A stretch of 64,000 nt of DNA from Listeria cossartiae subsp. cossartiae (GCF_014224155.1 NZ_JAASUI010000001.1:62001-126000), one strand, 5' to 3'. Counted from the first letter of the stretch, positions 28,148-38,593 are shown. Notes: a model not told the origin generated them from the sequence alone. Numbers and translations are program-made.

Positions 28148-29038
28148 ATGAAAAATGTAATAACGGCACCGATAAGATGGACAGGATCGAAAAAAAAGTT
28201 GTTGAATGAGATGTTACTTACTTTTGATAAAGAAAAAGCTGTATATGTTGAGCCTTTCTTAGGATCTGGAACGGTATTATTAAATGTTTTATCTCAAAAC
28301 ATGTATAAAAAGTACTACGTCAATGATATAAATTCGAATTTAATCAACTTTTACCAAATTTTAAAATCAGAAAAAGAAAAATTATTTCAAATTATTATTG
28401 ATATTTGTCAACAATATAACCAGTTAGAGGATATTTCAGAAAAAGAGATCTACTATTATGAAATGAGAAAAAAATTTAACGAACGAAGAATTAAAGTACA
28501 TAAACGGGCAGCTGTTTTTTGGTTTTTAATGAAATCTGGATTCAATGGAGTATATAGGGTAAATTCAAACAATAAATTTAATGTTCCGTTTGGAAAAAAA
28601 GAAAAAATATTGTTTAATTTAGAGAACGCAAAAACTATATCAAAGCTAATTCAAAATGTTGAGTTTTTTAATTTAGATTATATTACCTTTTTAGAGACCG
28701 TTTCAAACAAAGAAAGCTTCAATGAGGCTTTTTTATATTTTGATCCGCCCTATTTACCTGAAAATAATTTAGTCAGGCAACAATTATATACTAAGGATAA
28801 ATTTGAACACGAACGATTTATAGACCATATTTTAACTTATAATAGAAAATTTAGAGAGTTGACTTTTATGATATCTATGTCAGATTCATCGTATGCAAAT
28901 GAAATCTATCAAAGTGAGTATACATATAGAGTTGATGTACGTGAAATTATCCGGATAGTCAATCCTACAAAGTTAGTTAAATCTAAGGAGATTGCATACA
29001 TTAACTACAAATTAAAAATAGAGGATAGAAAACATTGA
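28148..29038 (+). CDS. D12-class N6-adenine DNA methyltransferase
   Basis: A 296-aa enzyme of the Dam/DpnM (D12, alpha) class. The opening IRWTGSKKKLL and motif I FLGSGTV (37-43) bind SAM; YVNDIN is motif II; the catalytic motif IV is DPPY (199-202). Gly/Asn-rich SGFNGVYRVNSNNKFNVPFG is the conserved region of the class. ATG 28148 with GGGAGAGA upstream is preferred over a TTG at 28130. No restriction enzyme gene follows; the only partner is the divergent DGQHR gene. The target site (GATC for many relatives) cannot be read from sequence. Confidence 0.92.
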   Translation: MKNVITAPIRWTGSKKKLLNEMLLTFDKEKAVYVEPFLGSGTVLLNVLSQNMYKKYYVNDINSNLINFYQILKSEKEKLFQIIIDICQQYNQLEDISEKEIYYYEMRKKFNERRIKVHKRAAVFWFLMKSGFNGVYRVNSNNKFNVPFGKKEKILFNLENAKTISKLIQNVEFFNLDYITFLETVSNKESFNEAFLYFDPPYLPENNLVRQQLYTKDKFEHERFIDHILTYNRKFRELTFMISMSDSSYANEIYQSEYTYRVDVREIIRIVNPTKLVKSKEIAYINYKLKIEDRKH

Positions 29039-29078
29039 TGATTAATTATTCTAGACCTTACCAAAAAGGAGCCCACCC

Positions 29079-29864
29079 ATGCCAAAACTAATCATCGACG
29101 CAGACGATTTCGGTCTATCCAAAGCCATCAACCACGGCATCATCGAAAGCTACAAAACCGGCATCACCACATCTACCTTACTCATGCCGAACCTAGAAAC
29201 TGCCGAGCACGCAATCGCTCTCGCAAAAGACCACCCAGACCTATTCATCGGGCAACACACAAACTTCTTACTCGGAAAACCATGCGCGGACCCGGCGGAA
29301 ATCCCATCACTTGTCGACGAAAACGGGGAATTCCATCGTTCCAAATATTACCGCGCCAACCCAGAACTGAAATTCCAATACGAAGATGTGCGCACGGAAA
29401 CCATTGCTCAAATGGAACGGTTCAAAGCGCTAACTGGTCACTATCCAGAGCATATCGACTGCCACTCAATTGGTGATGAAACGGTTGATCAAGCTTTCTT
29501 TGATATTGCGCGTGAGTTCGGGATCCACACCACTTTAAAATACAGTGGCGATAAGAAATGGCCAGATCAGGAAGGTTATTTGCCAATCACTAAACTGTTG
29601 GAATCGGGCGCACTCCCATACACAAGCGGCGGTGTCTCGGTTGAAAATTTCCTTAACGATGATTTCGGATTATTAAAACTGGCGCCAAACGAAATTGCAG
29701 AGATGCATTTTGATGTCGGTTTTTTGGATCAATTTGTGCTGGATAATTCTTCCTACACGTTGATGCGGTGCCGGGAACTGGCGACGATTTGTGACATCCG
29801 AGTGCGGGATTGGCTTCTTGAAAATGGGTTTGAGCTTATTACATTTGGGGATTTACAGCGGTAA
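29079..29864 (+). CDS. ChbG/YdjC-family carbohydrate deacetylase
   Basis: A 261-aa protein of the YdjC/ChbG family. The metal-binding DADDFGLS at the N-terminus, GQHTNFLLGKP and HIDCHSIG (catalytic and metal residues) are present. Characterised members remove acetyl groups from chitooligosaccharides. Base composition differs clearly from the AT-rich methyltransferase just upstream, which marks the right edge of the island. RBS AAAAAGGAG is about 7 bases before the ATG. Its 3' end holds the promoter of the thiamine operon. Confidence 0.88.
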   Translation: MPKLIIDADDFGLSKAINHGIIESYKTGITTSTLLMPNLETAEHAIALAKDHPDLFIGQHTNFLLGKPCADPAEIPSLVDENGEFHRSKYYRANPELKFQYEDVRTETIAQMERFKALTGHYPEHIDCHSIGDETVDQAFFDIAREFGIHTTLKYSGDKKWPDQEGYLPITKLLESGALPYTSGGVSVENFLNDDFGLLKLAPNEIAEMHFDVGFLDQFVLDNSSYTLMRCRELATICDIRVRDWLLENGFELITFGDLQR

Positions 29865-29880
29865 AACTCTATGTTATGAT
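29852..29880 (+). promoter_or_regulatory. Promoter of the thiamine operon
   Basis: TTTACA (29852-29857), 17 bases, TATGAT (29875-29880) with a TGn extension. It overlaps the ChbG stop codon. Confidence 0.7.
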
Positions 29881-29901
29881 GAACGCAACTTAATAAGAAA
29901 A

Positions 29902-29987
29902 ACTAGGGGGGCCGATTCTGGCTGAGATAGGAAGGTAATGCTTTCTGACCCTTTGAACCTGTTTGTTAGTGCAAGCGTAGGGAAGTG
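29902..29987 (+). ncRNA. TPP (THI-box) riboswitch
   Basis: The conserved elements AGGGGGGCC, GGCTGAGATAGG, GACCCTTTGAACCTG and GCGTAGGGAAGTG are in the right order. It binds thiamine pyrophosphate and controls tenA-thiMDE through the terminator below. Confidence 0.97.
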
Positions 29988-30013
29988 AATGTGAAAGTGA
30001 CCGGAAAATTTAT

Positions 30014-30064
30014 CGCGGCTGCTGTTTCTTTGCTTATGCTAAGGGACAGTGGGCGCTTTTTTTA
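30014..30064 (+). terminator. Expression-platform terminator of the TPP riboswitch
   Basis: GCG..CTGT..CTT pairs with AAG..ACAG..CGC, followed by seven T at about 30057-30063. It lies between aptamer and tenA. Confidence 0.75.
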
Positions 30065-30086
30065 TTGTTCAAAAGGAGGAGTTTGC

Positions 30087-30761
30087 ATGTTTGTTCACGG
30101 TTTTCAAGAAGAAGTAGGGGATTTATGGCAAGAAACGTTGCAACATCCATTTGTGCGGAGTTTGGCGGATGGGACACTTGAGAAGGAGGCGTTTTACTAT
30201 TATTTGCTCCAGGATGATTATTACTTGTCACATTTTGAGAAGGTGATTGAGAAAAGTGTGGAACAGGCGGGGACGGCGGAACTTGCTGCGGAAATGAGGG
30301 AAGTACAGGTGCGACTTCAGCAGTCGGAATTGTTGATGCGCGAACAGTTTTATCCGCGAGTTGGGCTAACGGAACGTGATTTTTCCGAGCGCAAACCGGC
30401 GCCAACAGCTTATCATTATACTTCTCACCTTTACCGGATGGCAGATTTTGGCAGTTTTGGGGTGACGATTGCGGCGCTTTTGCCGTGTTATGCGATTTAT
30501 GCGGATATGGGGAAAATGTACGAGGGGGCGCGGAGTTCGGAGCCATTTTATCAAGAGTTGTTGGATAGTTATGTGGATGAAAATTATCAAAAAGTGGTGT
30601 TGCAGCAGAAGCGGTTGGTGGAACAGGCGGCGAGTATGGCGAATGCGCGGGAACTGGCTCTCATGAAGCAGGCTTTTCAAATTAGTGTGGAAATGGAATG
30701 GGCGTTTTTTGATATGGCTTATAAAAAACAAAATTGGCGTGGGAGTGTGAATTATGTTTGA
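30087..30761 (+). CDS. tenA: Thiaminase II / aminopyrimidine aminohydrolase TenA
   Basis: A 224-aa helical TenA protein. The catalytic Cys134 lies in [12 protein letters not shown]; the [10 protein letters not shown] segment lines the pyrimidine pocket; the late Glu (MEWAFFDMA) is the expected acid. TenA salvages the pyrimidine of degraded thiamine. AAAAGGAGGAG precedes the ATG. It is the first gene under the TPP riboswitch and overlaps thiM by 8 bases. Confidence 0.95.
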   Translation: MFVHGFQEEVGDLWQETLQHPFVRSLADGTLEKEAFYYYLLQDDYYLSHFEKVIEKSVEQAGTAELAAEMREVQVRLQQSELLMREQFYPRVGLTERDFSERKPAPTAYHYTSHLYRMADFGSFGVTIAALLPCYAIYADMGKMYEGARSSEPFYQELLDSYVDENYQKVVLQQKRLVEQAASMANARELALMKQAFQISVEMEWAFFDMAYKKQNWRGSVNYV

Positions 30762-31563
30762 TTTTATGACGTTGGAAAAGGTGCAAGAAAAAGGGCCGTT
30801 GGTACATAATATTACGAATATCGTGGTCGCGAATGACTCGGCGAACGGGTTGCTTGCGATTGGAGCATCACCGATTATGGCATCTGCGAAAGAGGAAATG
30901 GATGAACTTGCGAAAATGGCGGATGTGCTCGTGATTAATATTGGAACGCTGGACGGTGAGCTGGTGGAAGCGATGAAAATTGCTGGACGTGCGGCAAATG
31001 TTGCGGGGACGCCGGTTGTGCTTGATCCGGTCGGTGTTGGCGCGACTTCATATCGTCGTAAAGTGGTGCTGGAGTTATTGTCGGAAATCAAGTTCGCGGC
31101 AATTCGCGGGAATGCAGGGGAACTTGCTGCAATTGCTGGTGAAGTTTGGGAAGCGAAAGGCGTGGATGCGGGCGTTGGTTCGGCGGATGTGCTGACTATT
31201 GCTGAAAAAGTAGCGAACGAATGGAGCACGGTTGTTATTATTAGCGGCGAAGTGGATGTGATTTCAGACGGAGCGCGTTTTGCAAAAGTGGCGAATGGTA
31301 GCGCACTGCTTCCAAGAATTACTGGTTCTGGTTGCTTGCTCAGTGCAGTTTGCGGTAGTTTTATTGCCGTTCAGGATGATGCTTTTCGAGCTAGTGTCGA
31401 AGCATGCGCGAGTTATGCGGTGGCTTCTGAATATGCGGAAATTGAATTAGAAAGGAAACTTCCGGGCTCATTCCGACCATTATTTTTAGATGCGCTAGCT
31501 AGCTGGTCGGCCGAAAAAACTCGTGCCAAAGCTAAAATCCAAGAAAGCGGTGAACGCAAATGA
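30754..31563 (+). CDS. thiM: Hydroxyethylthiazole kinase ThiM
   Basis: A 269-aa ribokinase-like kinase that phosphorylates the thiazole precursor. [35 protein letters not shown] and the catalytic [13 protein letters not shown] are typical. Overlaps tenA by 8 bases and thiD by 4, so the operon is tightly coupled. Confidence 0.95.
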   Translation: MFDFMTLEKVQEKGPLVHNITNIVVANDSANGLLAIGASPIMASAKEEMDELAKMADVLVINIGTLDGELVEAMKIAGRAANVAGTPVVLDPVGVGATSYRRKVVLELLSEIKFAAIRGNAGELAAIAGEVWEAKGVDAGVGSADVLTIAEKVANEWSTVVIISGEVDVISDGARFAKVANGSALLPRITGSGCLLSAVCGSFIAVQDDAFRASVEACASYAVASEYAEIELERKLPGSFRPLFLDALASWSAEKTRAKAKIQESGERK

Positions 31564-32363
31564 ATTTTCCACAAGTGTTAACGATAGCTGGTTCAGATTC
31601 AGGTGGTGGTGCGGGGATACAAGCAGACATCAAGACATTTCAAGAACGCAAGACCTTTGGCATGTCCGTCATCACGGCAATTACGGCGCAAAACACACTA
31701 GGTGTAAAAGCAGTGCATAAAATCCCGGTAGAAATGATTCGAGAACAGTGCGACGCGATTGCAGAGGATTTTCAAGTGAGCGCCGTGAAAACTGGAATGC
31801 TAGCAGATGCAGAAATTATCCGAGAAGTGGCGCGGAATATACGTTTGCACAACTTCCCAAATATCGTCATTGATCCCGTGATGATTGCAAAAGGTGGTAC
31901 TGCTTTACTTGAAAACGAGGCGACGCAAGTTTTGAAAGACGAGCTTTTGCCACTTGGTACGATTATTACGCCGAATATTCCAGAAGCCGAAGAAATTCTT
32001 GGGGAAAAAATTACGACAAAGGCTGAAATCGAACAAGCTGCTAAGAAAATTTTTGATTTAGGTGTAACAGCGGTCGTCATTAAAGGTGGACATAGCGAAA
32101 TGAGTGAGGCGGCTGATTTTTACTATGATGGCGAAACGACAAAATGGCTGACGAGCGAGCGCTTTGATACGCCGCATACGCACGGAACAGGTTGTACTTT
32201 TTCGGCATGTATTGCAGCTGAACTTGCGAAAGGGAATTCGCTTTTGGATAGTGTTGTAGTTGCGAAAGAATTTATCACAAGTGCGATTAAATATCCGCTT
32301 GGAATTGGCCACGGTCATGGTCCAACCAACCATTTTGCTTACCGATTGGAGGATGGGAAATGA
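31560..32363 (+). CDS. thiD: Hydroxymethylpyrimidine/phosphomethylpyrimidine kinase ThiD
   Basis: A 267-aa kinase of the ribokinase family. [20 protein letters not shown] at the start and [18 protein letters not shown] near the end (anion hole and catalytic base) identify it. It adds both phosphates to HMP for thiamine synthesis. Four-base overlaps with thiM and thiE. Confidence 0.95.
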   Translation: MNFPQVLTIAGSDSGGGAGIQADIKTFQERKTFGMSVITAITAQNTLGVKAVHKIPVEMIREQCDAIAEDFQVSAVKTGMLADAEIIREVARNIRLHNFPNIVIDPVMIAKGGTALLENEATQVLKDELLPLGTIITPNIPEAEEILGEKITTKAEIEQAAKKIFDLGVTAVVIKGGHSEMSEAADFYYDGETTKWLTSERFDTPHTHGTGCTFSACIAAELAKGNSLLDSVVVAKEFITSAIKYPLGIGHGHGPTNHFAYRLEDGK

Positions 32364-33004
32364 GAGCTGAACTAGCTGTATATTTTATTGCTGGAACGCA
32401 AGACATTGTCCGCGGAACGTTGCCAAGCGTGCTAGAAGAAGCACTGAAAGCCGGAATTACTTGTTTTCAATATCGCGAAAAAGGAGCAGGCTCACTCCAA
32501 ACTGCCTCCGAAAGAAAAGAAATGGCGCTGAAATGCCAACAATTATGCGCAAAATACCAAGTACCTTTCATCATTAACGATGATGTTGCCCTAGCCCTCG
32601 AAATCGGCGCGGACGGCATCCATGTCGGGCAAACCGACGAAGCAATTCGTCAAGTTATCGCAAGTTGCGCTGGAAAAATAAAAATCGGACTATCCGTTCA
32701 TTCAGTTAGTGAAGCGGCAGAAGCAGAACGACTTGGCTCGGTGGATTACATCGGTGTAGGACCCATTTTTCCAACGATTTCAAAAGCGGATGCAGAGCCA
32801 GTGAGTGGGACAGCTATTTTGAAAGAGATTCGCCGGGCTGGAATCACAATACCAATTGTTGGTATCGGCGGGATTAATGAAACAAATTCAGCAGAGGTTC
32901 TCGCAGCAGGTGCGGACGGGGTATCGGTTATTTCAGCGATAACTCGGTCGGAAGATTGCCAATCAGTTATCAAGCAATTAAAAAACCCAGGCGCCCCCTC
33001 CTAA
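32360..33004 (+). CDS. thiE: Thiamine-phosphate synthase ThiE
   Basis: A 214-aa TIM-barrel enzyme that joins HMP-PP and thiazole phosphate. QYREKGAGS, FIINDDVALALEIGADGIHVGQ, YIGVGPIFPTISKADA and VGIGGI are the family motifs. Last gene of the operon. With tenA, thiM and thiD it forms a salvage route; no de novo thiC or thiazole genes are present here. Confidence 0.95.
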   Translation: MRAELAVYFIAGTQDIVRGTLPSVLEEALKAGITCFQYREKGAGSLQTASERKEMALKCQQLCAKYQVPFIINDDVALALEIGADGIHVGQTDEAIRQVIASCAGKIKIGLSVHSVSEAAEAERLGSVDYIGVGPIFPTISKADAEPVSGTAILKEIRRAGITIPIVGIGGINETNSAEVLAAGADGVSVISAITRSEDCQSVIKQLKNPGAPS

Positions 33005-33022
33005 AAGGGCAAACCTGGGTTT
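32982..33022. terminator. Bidirectional terminator thiE / GH1
   Basis: AAAACCCAGG and ACCTGGGTTTT pair, with an inner CCC/GGG, between convergent genes. T tracts are on both strands. Confidence 0.85.
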
Positions 33023-33030
33023 TCACATTT

Positions 33031-34574
<1,544 letters not shown>

Positions 34575-34587
34575 GCTTTATAGTTAA

Positions 34588-34616
34588 AATATAGCAAACA
34601 TAAGCAGGATAGTCAA
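34588..34616 (-). promoter_or_regulatory. Promoter of bglA
   Basis: On the minus strand TTGACT (34616-34611), 17 bases, TATATT (34593-34588). Confidence 0.8.
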
Positions 34617-34748
34617 TGGAAACAGCCAACCAAAACTCCTAGAAAAAAGAATTGTTTGTTAGCGAGGATTAGGGGGAAATAGGTAAATGGAATGGTGTAA
34701 TGAGGATTAAGTCCTCGTTCGAAGTAAATATATAGAGGAGGAGTCAGC

Positions 34749-35408
34749 GTGGAATCAGCTTTTTCAGCAATTTTGTCACCGGCAGTGGGGATTTTAATTA
34801 GCCCATTTCCGATTGTAGGTCTAATTTTGATTTTACTTAGTAACAAGGCGCGGATTAACAGTATTTTTTATACGGTAGGTTGGATTGTCGGGAATATTGC
34901 TATTTTCTTTATTGGTTTATTCTTAATGAGTTCGGCGGTCAGTTCGTCTGGAGATCAATCAACCTTAGTCAAAGTGGTACTTATTGTGCTGGGGGCTTTA
35001 CTTATTTTACTCGGCGCACACGATTTTACAAAACGACCAAGAAATGGTGAAACAGCCGCAACACCGAAATGGTTTGAAAAAATGAGCAATATTAAACCGG
35101 GCGGAGCGATGATTTTTGCGTTTGTGCTTTCGGCAGTGAATCCGAAAAACATGTTACTTTCACTTACAGCAGGAGTCAGTGTCGGCGCGCTTAATTTATC
35201 CGGCGGTCAAGAAACAACGGCGACGATTATTTTTGGGATTATCGCATGTTGTTCGATTTACATCCCGACGATAGCTTTCTTATTAGCGGGAAAACGACTT
35301 AATAATGTATTGGATAGCACGCGCAAATGGCTTATTCAAAACAATTCCGTGATTATGGCGGTGCTTTTCTTGTTTATTGGTCTGAGTGTGATTAGCAAGG
35401 CGTTTTAA
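34749..35408 (+). CDS. GAP/LysE-like small membrane protein
   Basis: A 219-aa protein with six predicted membrane helices. SPAVGILISPFPIVGLILIL, AVNPKNMLLSLTAG and FLLAGKRLNNVLDSTRKWLIQNNSVIMAVLFLFIGLSVI match the GAP (Sap) family within the LysE transporter superfamily. The exported substrate is unknown. RBS AGGAGGAG precedes the start codon. As far as I recall, some L. monocytogenes strains have the LPXTG gene vip between bglA and the next gene; none is present here. Confidence 0.75.
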   Translation: MESAFSAILSPAVGILISPFPIVGLILILLSNKARINSIFYTVGWIVGNIAIFFIGLFLMSSAVSSSGDQSTLVKVVLIVLGALLILLGAHDFTKRPRNGETAATPKWFEKMSNIKPGGAMIFAFVLSAVNPKNMLLSLTAGVSVGALNLSGGQETTATIIFGIIACCSIYIPTIAFLLAGKRLNNVLDSTRKWLIQNNSVIMAVLFLFIGLSVISKAF

Positions 35409-35415
35409 AAAGTGG

Positions 35416-35461
35416 AATAGGTTACTTTTTCTTAGACAAGAAATTAGTAGCCTATTTTTTT
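35416..35461 (+). terminator. Terminator after the GAP protein gene
   Basis: AATAGGTTACT pairs with AGTAGCCTATT, then a T run. Confidence 0.8.
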
Positions 35462-35648
35462 CGTTGTTTTTGGTATTATTATTCACATAATATCTACATA
35501 CTCTAACAATCCTGTGTGATATTATGAATTTACTTATTCATAATGGATTAATCCAAGTCTGATAATAAAACATGTTCAGCTTTGAACTATGGAAATGGAA
35601 TTTGAATTTTGTCGAATAAGAAGATACAACAAAAAAGGATGGATTTAA

Positions 35649-36041
35649 ATGTTCGATAAATTGATGGGAAAAGCTGCTATTGTTTCGGAATCTTCATACG
35701 GAATTGAAAGATTTTTAGAAGAAGATGAAAAAATTATTCAAATCTTCAAGTTTATAAGAGATGAAGTAATTATCACTACTAAAGGAATTTTCAATGTAGA
35801 TGCACAAGGTATTACAGGGAAAAAAGTAGAATACAAATTCTTCCCGAAAAAAGCACTAAAATATGTTTCTATTGAGACTGCTGGAACTCTAGACCGCGAT
35901 TTTGACTTGAAAATCGGTGTTGACGGTAACACAGTTGTGACGCAAAACACTTCTTTCTCCGCTCCAATTTCTTTGAAAGTGCATAAAAATGACACGGAAA
36001 TGGGCTTTGCGCTGTATAAAATGATTAAAGAAATGTTATAA
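35649..36041 (+). CDS. Bacterial PH-domain protein (YvbH-like)
   Basis: A 130-aa soluble protein. EKIIQIFKFIRDEVIITTKGIFNVDAQGITGKKVEYKFFPKK and the later FDLKIGVDG fit the bacterial pleckstrin-homology fold (bPH_1). Role unknown; no catalytic motif. AAAAAAGGAT is the ribosome site. It is a single-gene unit, with a terminator at 36065. The upstream 240 bases (35409-35648) hold a terminator and an AT-rich leader only. Confidence 0.75.
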   Translation: MFDKLMGKAAIVSESSYGIERFLEEDEKIIQIFKFIRDEVIITTKGIFNVDAQGITGKKVEYKFFPKKALKYVSIETAGTLDRDFDLKIGVDGNTVVTQNTSFSAPISLKVHKNDTEMGFALYKMIKEML

Positions 36042-36064
36042 ATTTTAAAATAGATGATTATTAG

Positions 36065-36098
36065 AAGAGAAGGCGGGGTTCTGTCTTTTCTTTTTTTG
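36065..36098 (+). terminator. Terminator after the PH-domain gene
   Basis: AAGAGAAG pairs with CTTTTCTT (one G-U), followed by seven T. Confidence 0.6.
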
Positions 36099-36147
36099 TA
36101 TATATTTAAAGTGATATAATTACAACAAAATATGAACGGGGGATAAT

Positions 36148-36486
36148 ATGAATGAATTTACATTGAAATGGCTAGATGAGGAGGAAAGTATCATTCTTTT
36201 GAACGGATTAGATACAGGTTTTAAAAGGACGCACAATCCGGAAAATGAACAGAATTTAGTTGAAATGATTCATAATAATCAAACCAAATTATATGTGAAT
36301 CGAGAACGTGATCGCCTTAATCCGTTAGATATTTCTTTTCCAGATGAATGGGAATCTCATTATCACAATCATGTTAGTTTTTTGGAGGAAGATAGCCAAA
36401 GCAATTATACTAATGGTTATTTTTATTTTGTGACAGTTTATCAAAGAGGTGAAGATAGGCTGGTGATTTTTAAGTATAGTCATTAA
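36148..36486 (+). CDS. Hypothetical protein (112 aa)
   Basis: A small, acidic, probably cytoplasmic protein of no recognised family. NEFTLKWLDEEESIILLN opens it and DISFPDEWESHYHNH is a notable central motif. An extended -10 (TGATATAAT, 36112-36120) and GGGGGAT upstream of the ATG support it. A degraded homologue lies 14 kb away at 50094, so this is one of at least two copies. Its 3' end abuts a truncated nuclease gene on the other strand, 8 bases away. Confidence 0.65.
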   Translation: MNEFTLKWLDEEESIILLNGLDTGFKRTHNPENEQNLVEMIHNNQTKLYVNRERDRLNPLDISFPDEWESHYHNHVSFLEEDSQSNYTNGYFYFVTVYQRGEDRLVIFKYSH

Positions 36487-36493
36487 AAAATGT

Positions 36494-36691
36494 TCAATCT
36501 ACCCCAAAATAATCCCAATCCTGCATTTCTTTAATGTCGTGCATTTGTGGCAGAAGAGGTTCCTCCACACCCATGAAATCCCATTGATATTTATCAAGTA
36601 ATGATTTTGTTAGTGTTTTACGCAATTCCCAGCTCTTTTTACGCTCAGAAGTATCATCAAAACGAATGTTAAAAGTAGTTACACTGAACAT
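36494..36691 (-). pseudogene. Truncated endonuclease/exonuclease/phosphatase family protein
   Basis: A 65-codon frame reads MFSVTTFNIRFDDTSERKKSWELRKTL... and WDFMGVEEPLLPQMHDI. This is the start of an EEP-fold hydrolase: N-R-D with the catalytic Glu seen as GVEEP (usually GLQE). Family members are about 250 residues, so three quarters of the gene, including the His and Asp residues of the active site, are missing. The break abuts the 36148 gene, which suggests a deletion. Confidence 0.8.
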
Positions 36692-36775
36692 GATTCCACA
36701 TTCTTCTTTTCATTGGAATGTTACACAAAGAGAGCTTAGCATTTTTATGAAAATGTTTCACTGATTTGGGTTTTA

Positions 36776-36793
36776 TGTAGTATATATTCTACA
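36776..36793. promoter_or_regulatory. Shared AT-rich palindromic motif, site 1
   Basis: TGTAG-TATATATT-CTACA: a near-palindrome ~50 bases upstream of the lipoprotein gene at 36846. Related sequences occur at 38569, 39565 and 43824. Confidence 0.5.
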
Positions 36794-36845
36794 TTTTTTC
36801 AGGAAAAATAAAACCATTGTATTGTTGTAGAAAGGGAGTGTCACT

Positions 36846-37328
36846 ATGTTGCGAAAAGGTCGATGGTTGCTCATATTATTACTATTGATAGTATTAGTGG
36901 CATTATCAGCATGCGAGGACAGCGGGAATGGAGATGTTTCGGGTGTGCCGGCTAAAAGGGAAAAACAGCATTTTCCTCCAAATGATACGAAAAAAGGATG
37001 GATAGAACTTCTTGCCACGGATGGAATTTCAAGTCAAGGTGATCTGCCTTGTGTTTATGAAGAGGCGGAATCTGTAGAAAAATTGGAAATTCATATGAAA
37101 GAGTTGAGTACGGCAAGCCTAACCTATATTTACATTGACGGCTACATCGTACAAATGGAACAAGGCGGCAACGAACTTTCTTTTCAAATTCAATTAAGTA
37201 AAACGGAATTGAGAAAAGGAATCCATGAATTAGCCGTTGTGCAATATCAAGAAAATAACCCCGAAACAAAAAAAGTAGAGTTTTTAAAACGTGCTAAATA
37301 TGAAGTGAAACAAATAAAAAACGACTAA
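36846..37328 (+). CDS. Hypothetical lipoprotein (160 aa)
   Basis: A signal peptide with a very hydrophobic core (LLILLLLIVLVALSAC) ends in lipobox LSAC, Cys23. The mature domain (KKGWIELLATDGISSQ; LTYIYIDGYIVQMEQGGNELSFQIQLSKTELRKGIHELAVVQY) looks like a single beta-sandwich domain. No known family is recognised. GAAAGGGAG precedes the ATG. The upstream motif at 36776 is shared with the Rgg/adhesin locus that follows, so co-regulation is possible. A terminator follows at 37356. Confidence 0.75.
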   Translation: MLRKGRWLLILLLLIVLVALSACEDSGNGDVSGVPAKREKQHFPPNDTKKGWIELLATDGISSQGDLPCVYEEAESVEKLEIHMKELSTASLTYIYIDGYIVQMEQGGNELSFQIQLSKTELRKGIHELAVVQYQENNPETKKVEFLKRAKYEVKQIKND

Positions 37329-37355
37329 TAATAAACACTTCAGAACCATATTTTT

Positions 37356-37387
37356 AAAGAGAATGTGAAAAATGACATTCTTTTTTT
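37356..37387 (+). terminator. Terminator after the lipoprotein gene
   Basis: GAATGT and ACATTC, extended by AAAGA/TCTTT, then T run. Confidence 0.7.
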
Positions 37388-37495
37388 GTGCTATTAATAC
37401 TTAAAAAAGGAAGATGACGATATTGTAAGTAGCTTTTCGCCTTTAAAAGAATTAAACTACTAATGTTTAGGGTATATATTTTAATAGCAATGATT

Positions 37496-37588
37496 CCTAA
37501 ATTGTTTGGAGTAGAGAAATTAAAGCATATACATAGATACTGCATTCCGACTTTTTGAAATGGAAGAACTTAATTAGGGGGATATCAT
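37496..37588 (+). repeat. Leader repeat, copy 1 (upstream of Rgg-type gene)
   Basis: About 92 bases ending at the ATG align almost without gaps to 54275-54366. Shared blocks are CCTAAAT-GTTTGGA, GCATATACA-AGATACT, TTTTTGAAAT and TCATATGG at the start codon. Confidence 0.7.
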
Positions 37589-38491
37589 ATGGGTTCATAT
37601 GGCGAATTGATTCGGGAAATACGGCTATCTAAAGGTTTGACTCAAAAAGAGGTATACACAGGAATTATATCTAGGTCTTATGCAATCGGATTTGAAAAAG
37701 GAAAACACGAGATTACTTTGAGTTTGTTTGAAGAAATCCTAGCACGTATTATGGTCTCTTTAGATGAGTTTTTCTTTATTTATAGAGAATTTTCTTCAAC
37801 GGAAGATGACAGTTTTTGGATTGAGCTTGTTGCAGAATTACATAAAAATGATGTTTCGGGTTTGGAGAGGTTGCTAGATAAAATAAGTGCCAAACGCGAT
37901 GATCGAACAGAACTTAGAAAAGCAATACTCCAAATAAGAATTCAAATTATTAATCATTATTTGCGTACGAATGTCTATGACGAATCGGTAGCATCTAATG
38001 AATATACAAAAATTATTCATGACTATCTGTGGAAAATTCAATCTTGGACTTTAGAAGAAATCCGTATTTTTGCGAATAGTATATCTTTTTTTGAGGAAGA
38101 AGTACAAATTCATTTTTATCAAATTATGTTGAAATCTTATGAAAAATATCGTTACTATGACAGGGGCAGATTGATGTATTGTCATCTGTTTGCAGGTATG
38201 ATAGATGAGTTGATTATACAAAACAAGCTGGAGGCGGCAAAACAAGTCTGGGAAAAATTAAAGGAAGCATCTGAAACTAATTCCAGTTACAACACTGCTT
38301 TTTATCGAATAGTTTGTAATTATTATCAGGGATTAATTTGGATGAAGGAAGGGGAAGTGGAAAAGGGCTATCGCCAAGCTAAAAGAGCTCTTCAGACATG
38401 GAGAGAGTTACACTATGAAACTATAGCTGATTTATATTTCTTATTATTAAAGGGATTTTTAGAAAAAGAAAATATCCAAGTAGAAGATTAA
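37589..38491 (+). CDS. Rgg/MutR-family transcriptional regulator 1
   Basis: A 300-aa protein with an N-terminal helix-turn-helix (YGELIREIRLSKGLTQKEVYTGIISRSYAIGFEKGKHEITLSL, ~4-50) and an all-helical TPR-like C-terminus, as in Rgg/MutR regulators that sense peptides. AGGGGG lies upstream of the ATG. The next gene is a paralogue and the pair precedes a large LPXTG adhesin. No short hydrophobic peptide gene typical of streptococcal Rgg pairs is evident. Confidence 0.88.
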   Translation: MGSYGELIREIRLSKGLTQKEVYTGIISRSYAIGFEKGKHEITLSLFEEILARIMVSLDEFFFIYREFSSTEDDSFWIELVAELHKNDVSGLERLLDKISAKRDDRTELRKAILQIRIQIINHYLRTNVYDESVASNEYTKIIHDYLWKIQSWTLEEIRIFANSISFFEEEVQIHFYQIMLKSYEKYRYYDRGRLMYCHLFAGMIDELIIQNKLEAAKQVWEKLKEASETNSSYNTAFYRIVCNYYQGLIWMKEGEVEKGYRQAKRALQTWRELHYETIADLYFLLLKGFLEKENIQVED

Positions 38492-38513
38492 TTATCCGAA
38501 GATTTTCTATTTA

Positions 38514-38549
38514 AAAACACTAAAATGGAGTCGTCTTAGTGTTTTTTTG
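38514..38549 (+). terminator. Terminator after Rgg 1
   Basis: AAAACACTAA pairs with TTAGTGTTTT, followed by T. Confidence 0.85.
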
Positions 38550-38568
38550 TTTATGGTAAAGATGTTTT

Positions 38569-38593
38569 ATGTACTATATATAGCACTATTTAC
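38569..38593. promoter_or_regulatory. Shared AT-rich motif, site 2
   Basis: TATGTACTATATATAGCACTA upstream of the second Rgg gene; related to 36776, 39565 and 43824. Confidence 0.45.

Noticed and set aside
30034..31229. Long open frames on the minus strand opposite tenA and thiM
   Set aside because: They are antisense shadows caused by codon bias of well-identified thi genes and have no ribosome sites.
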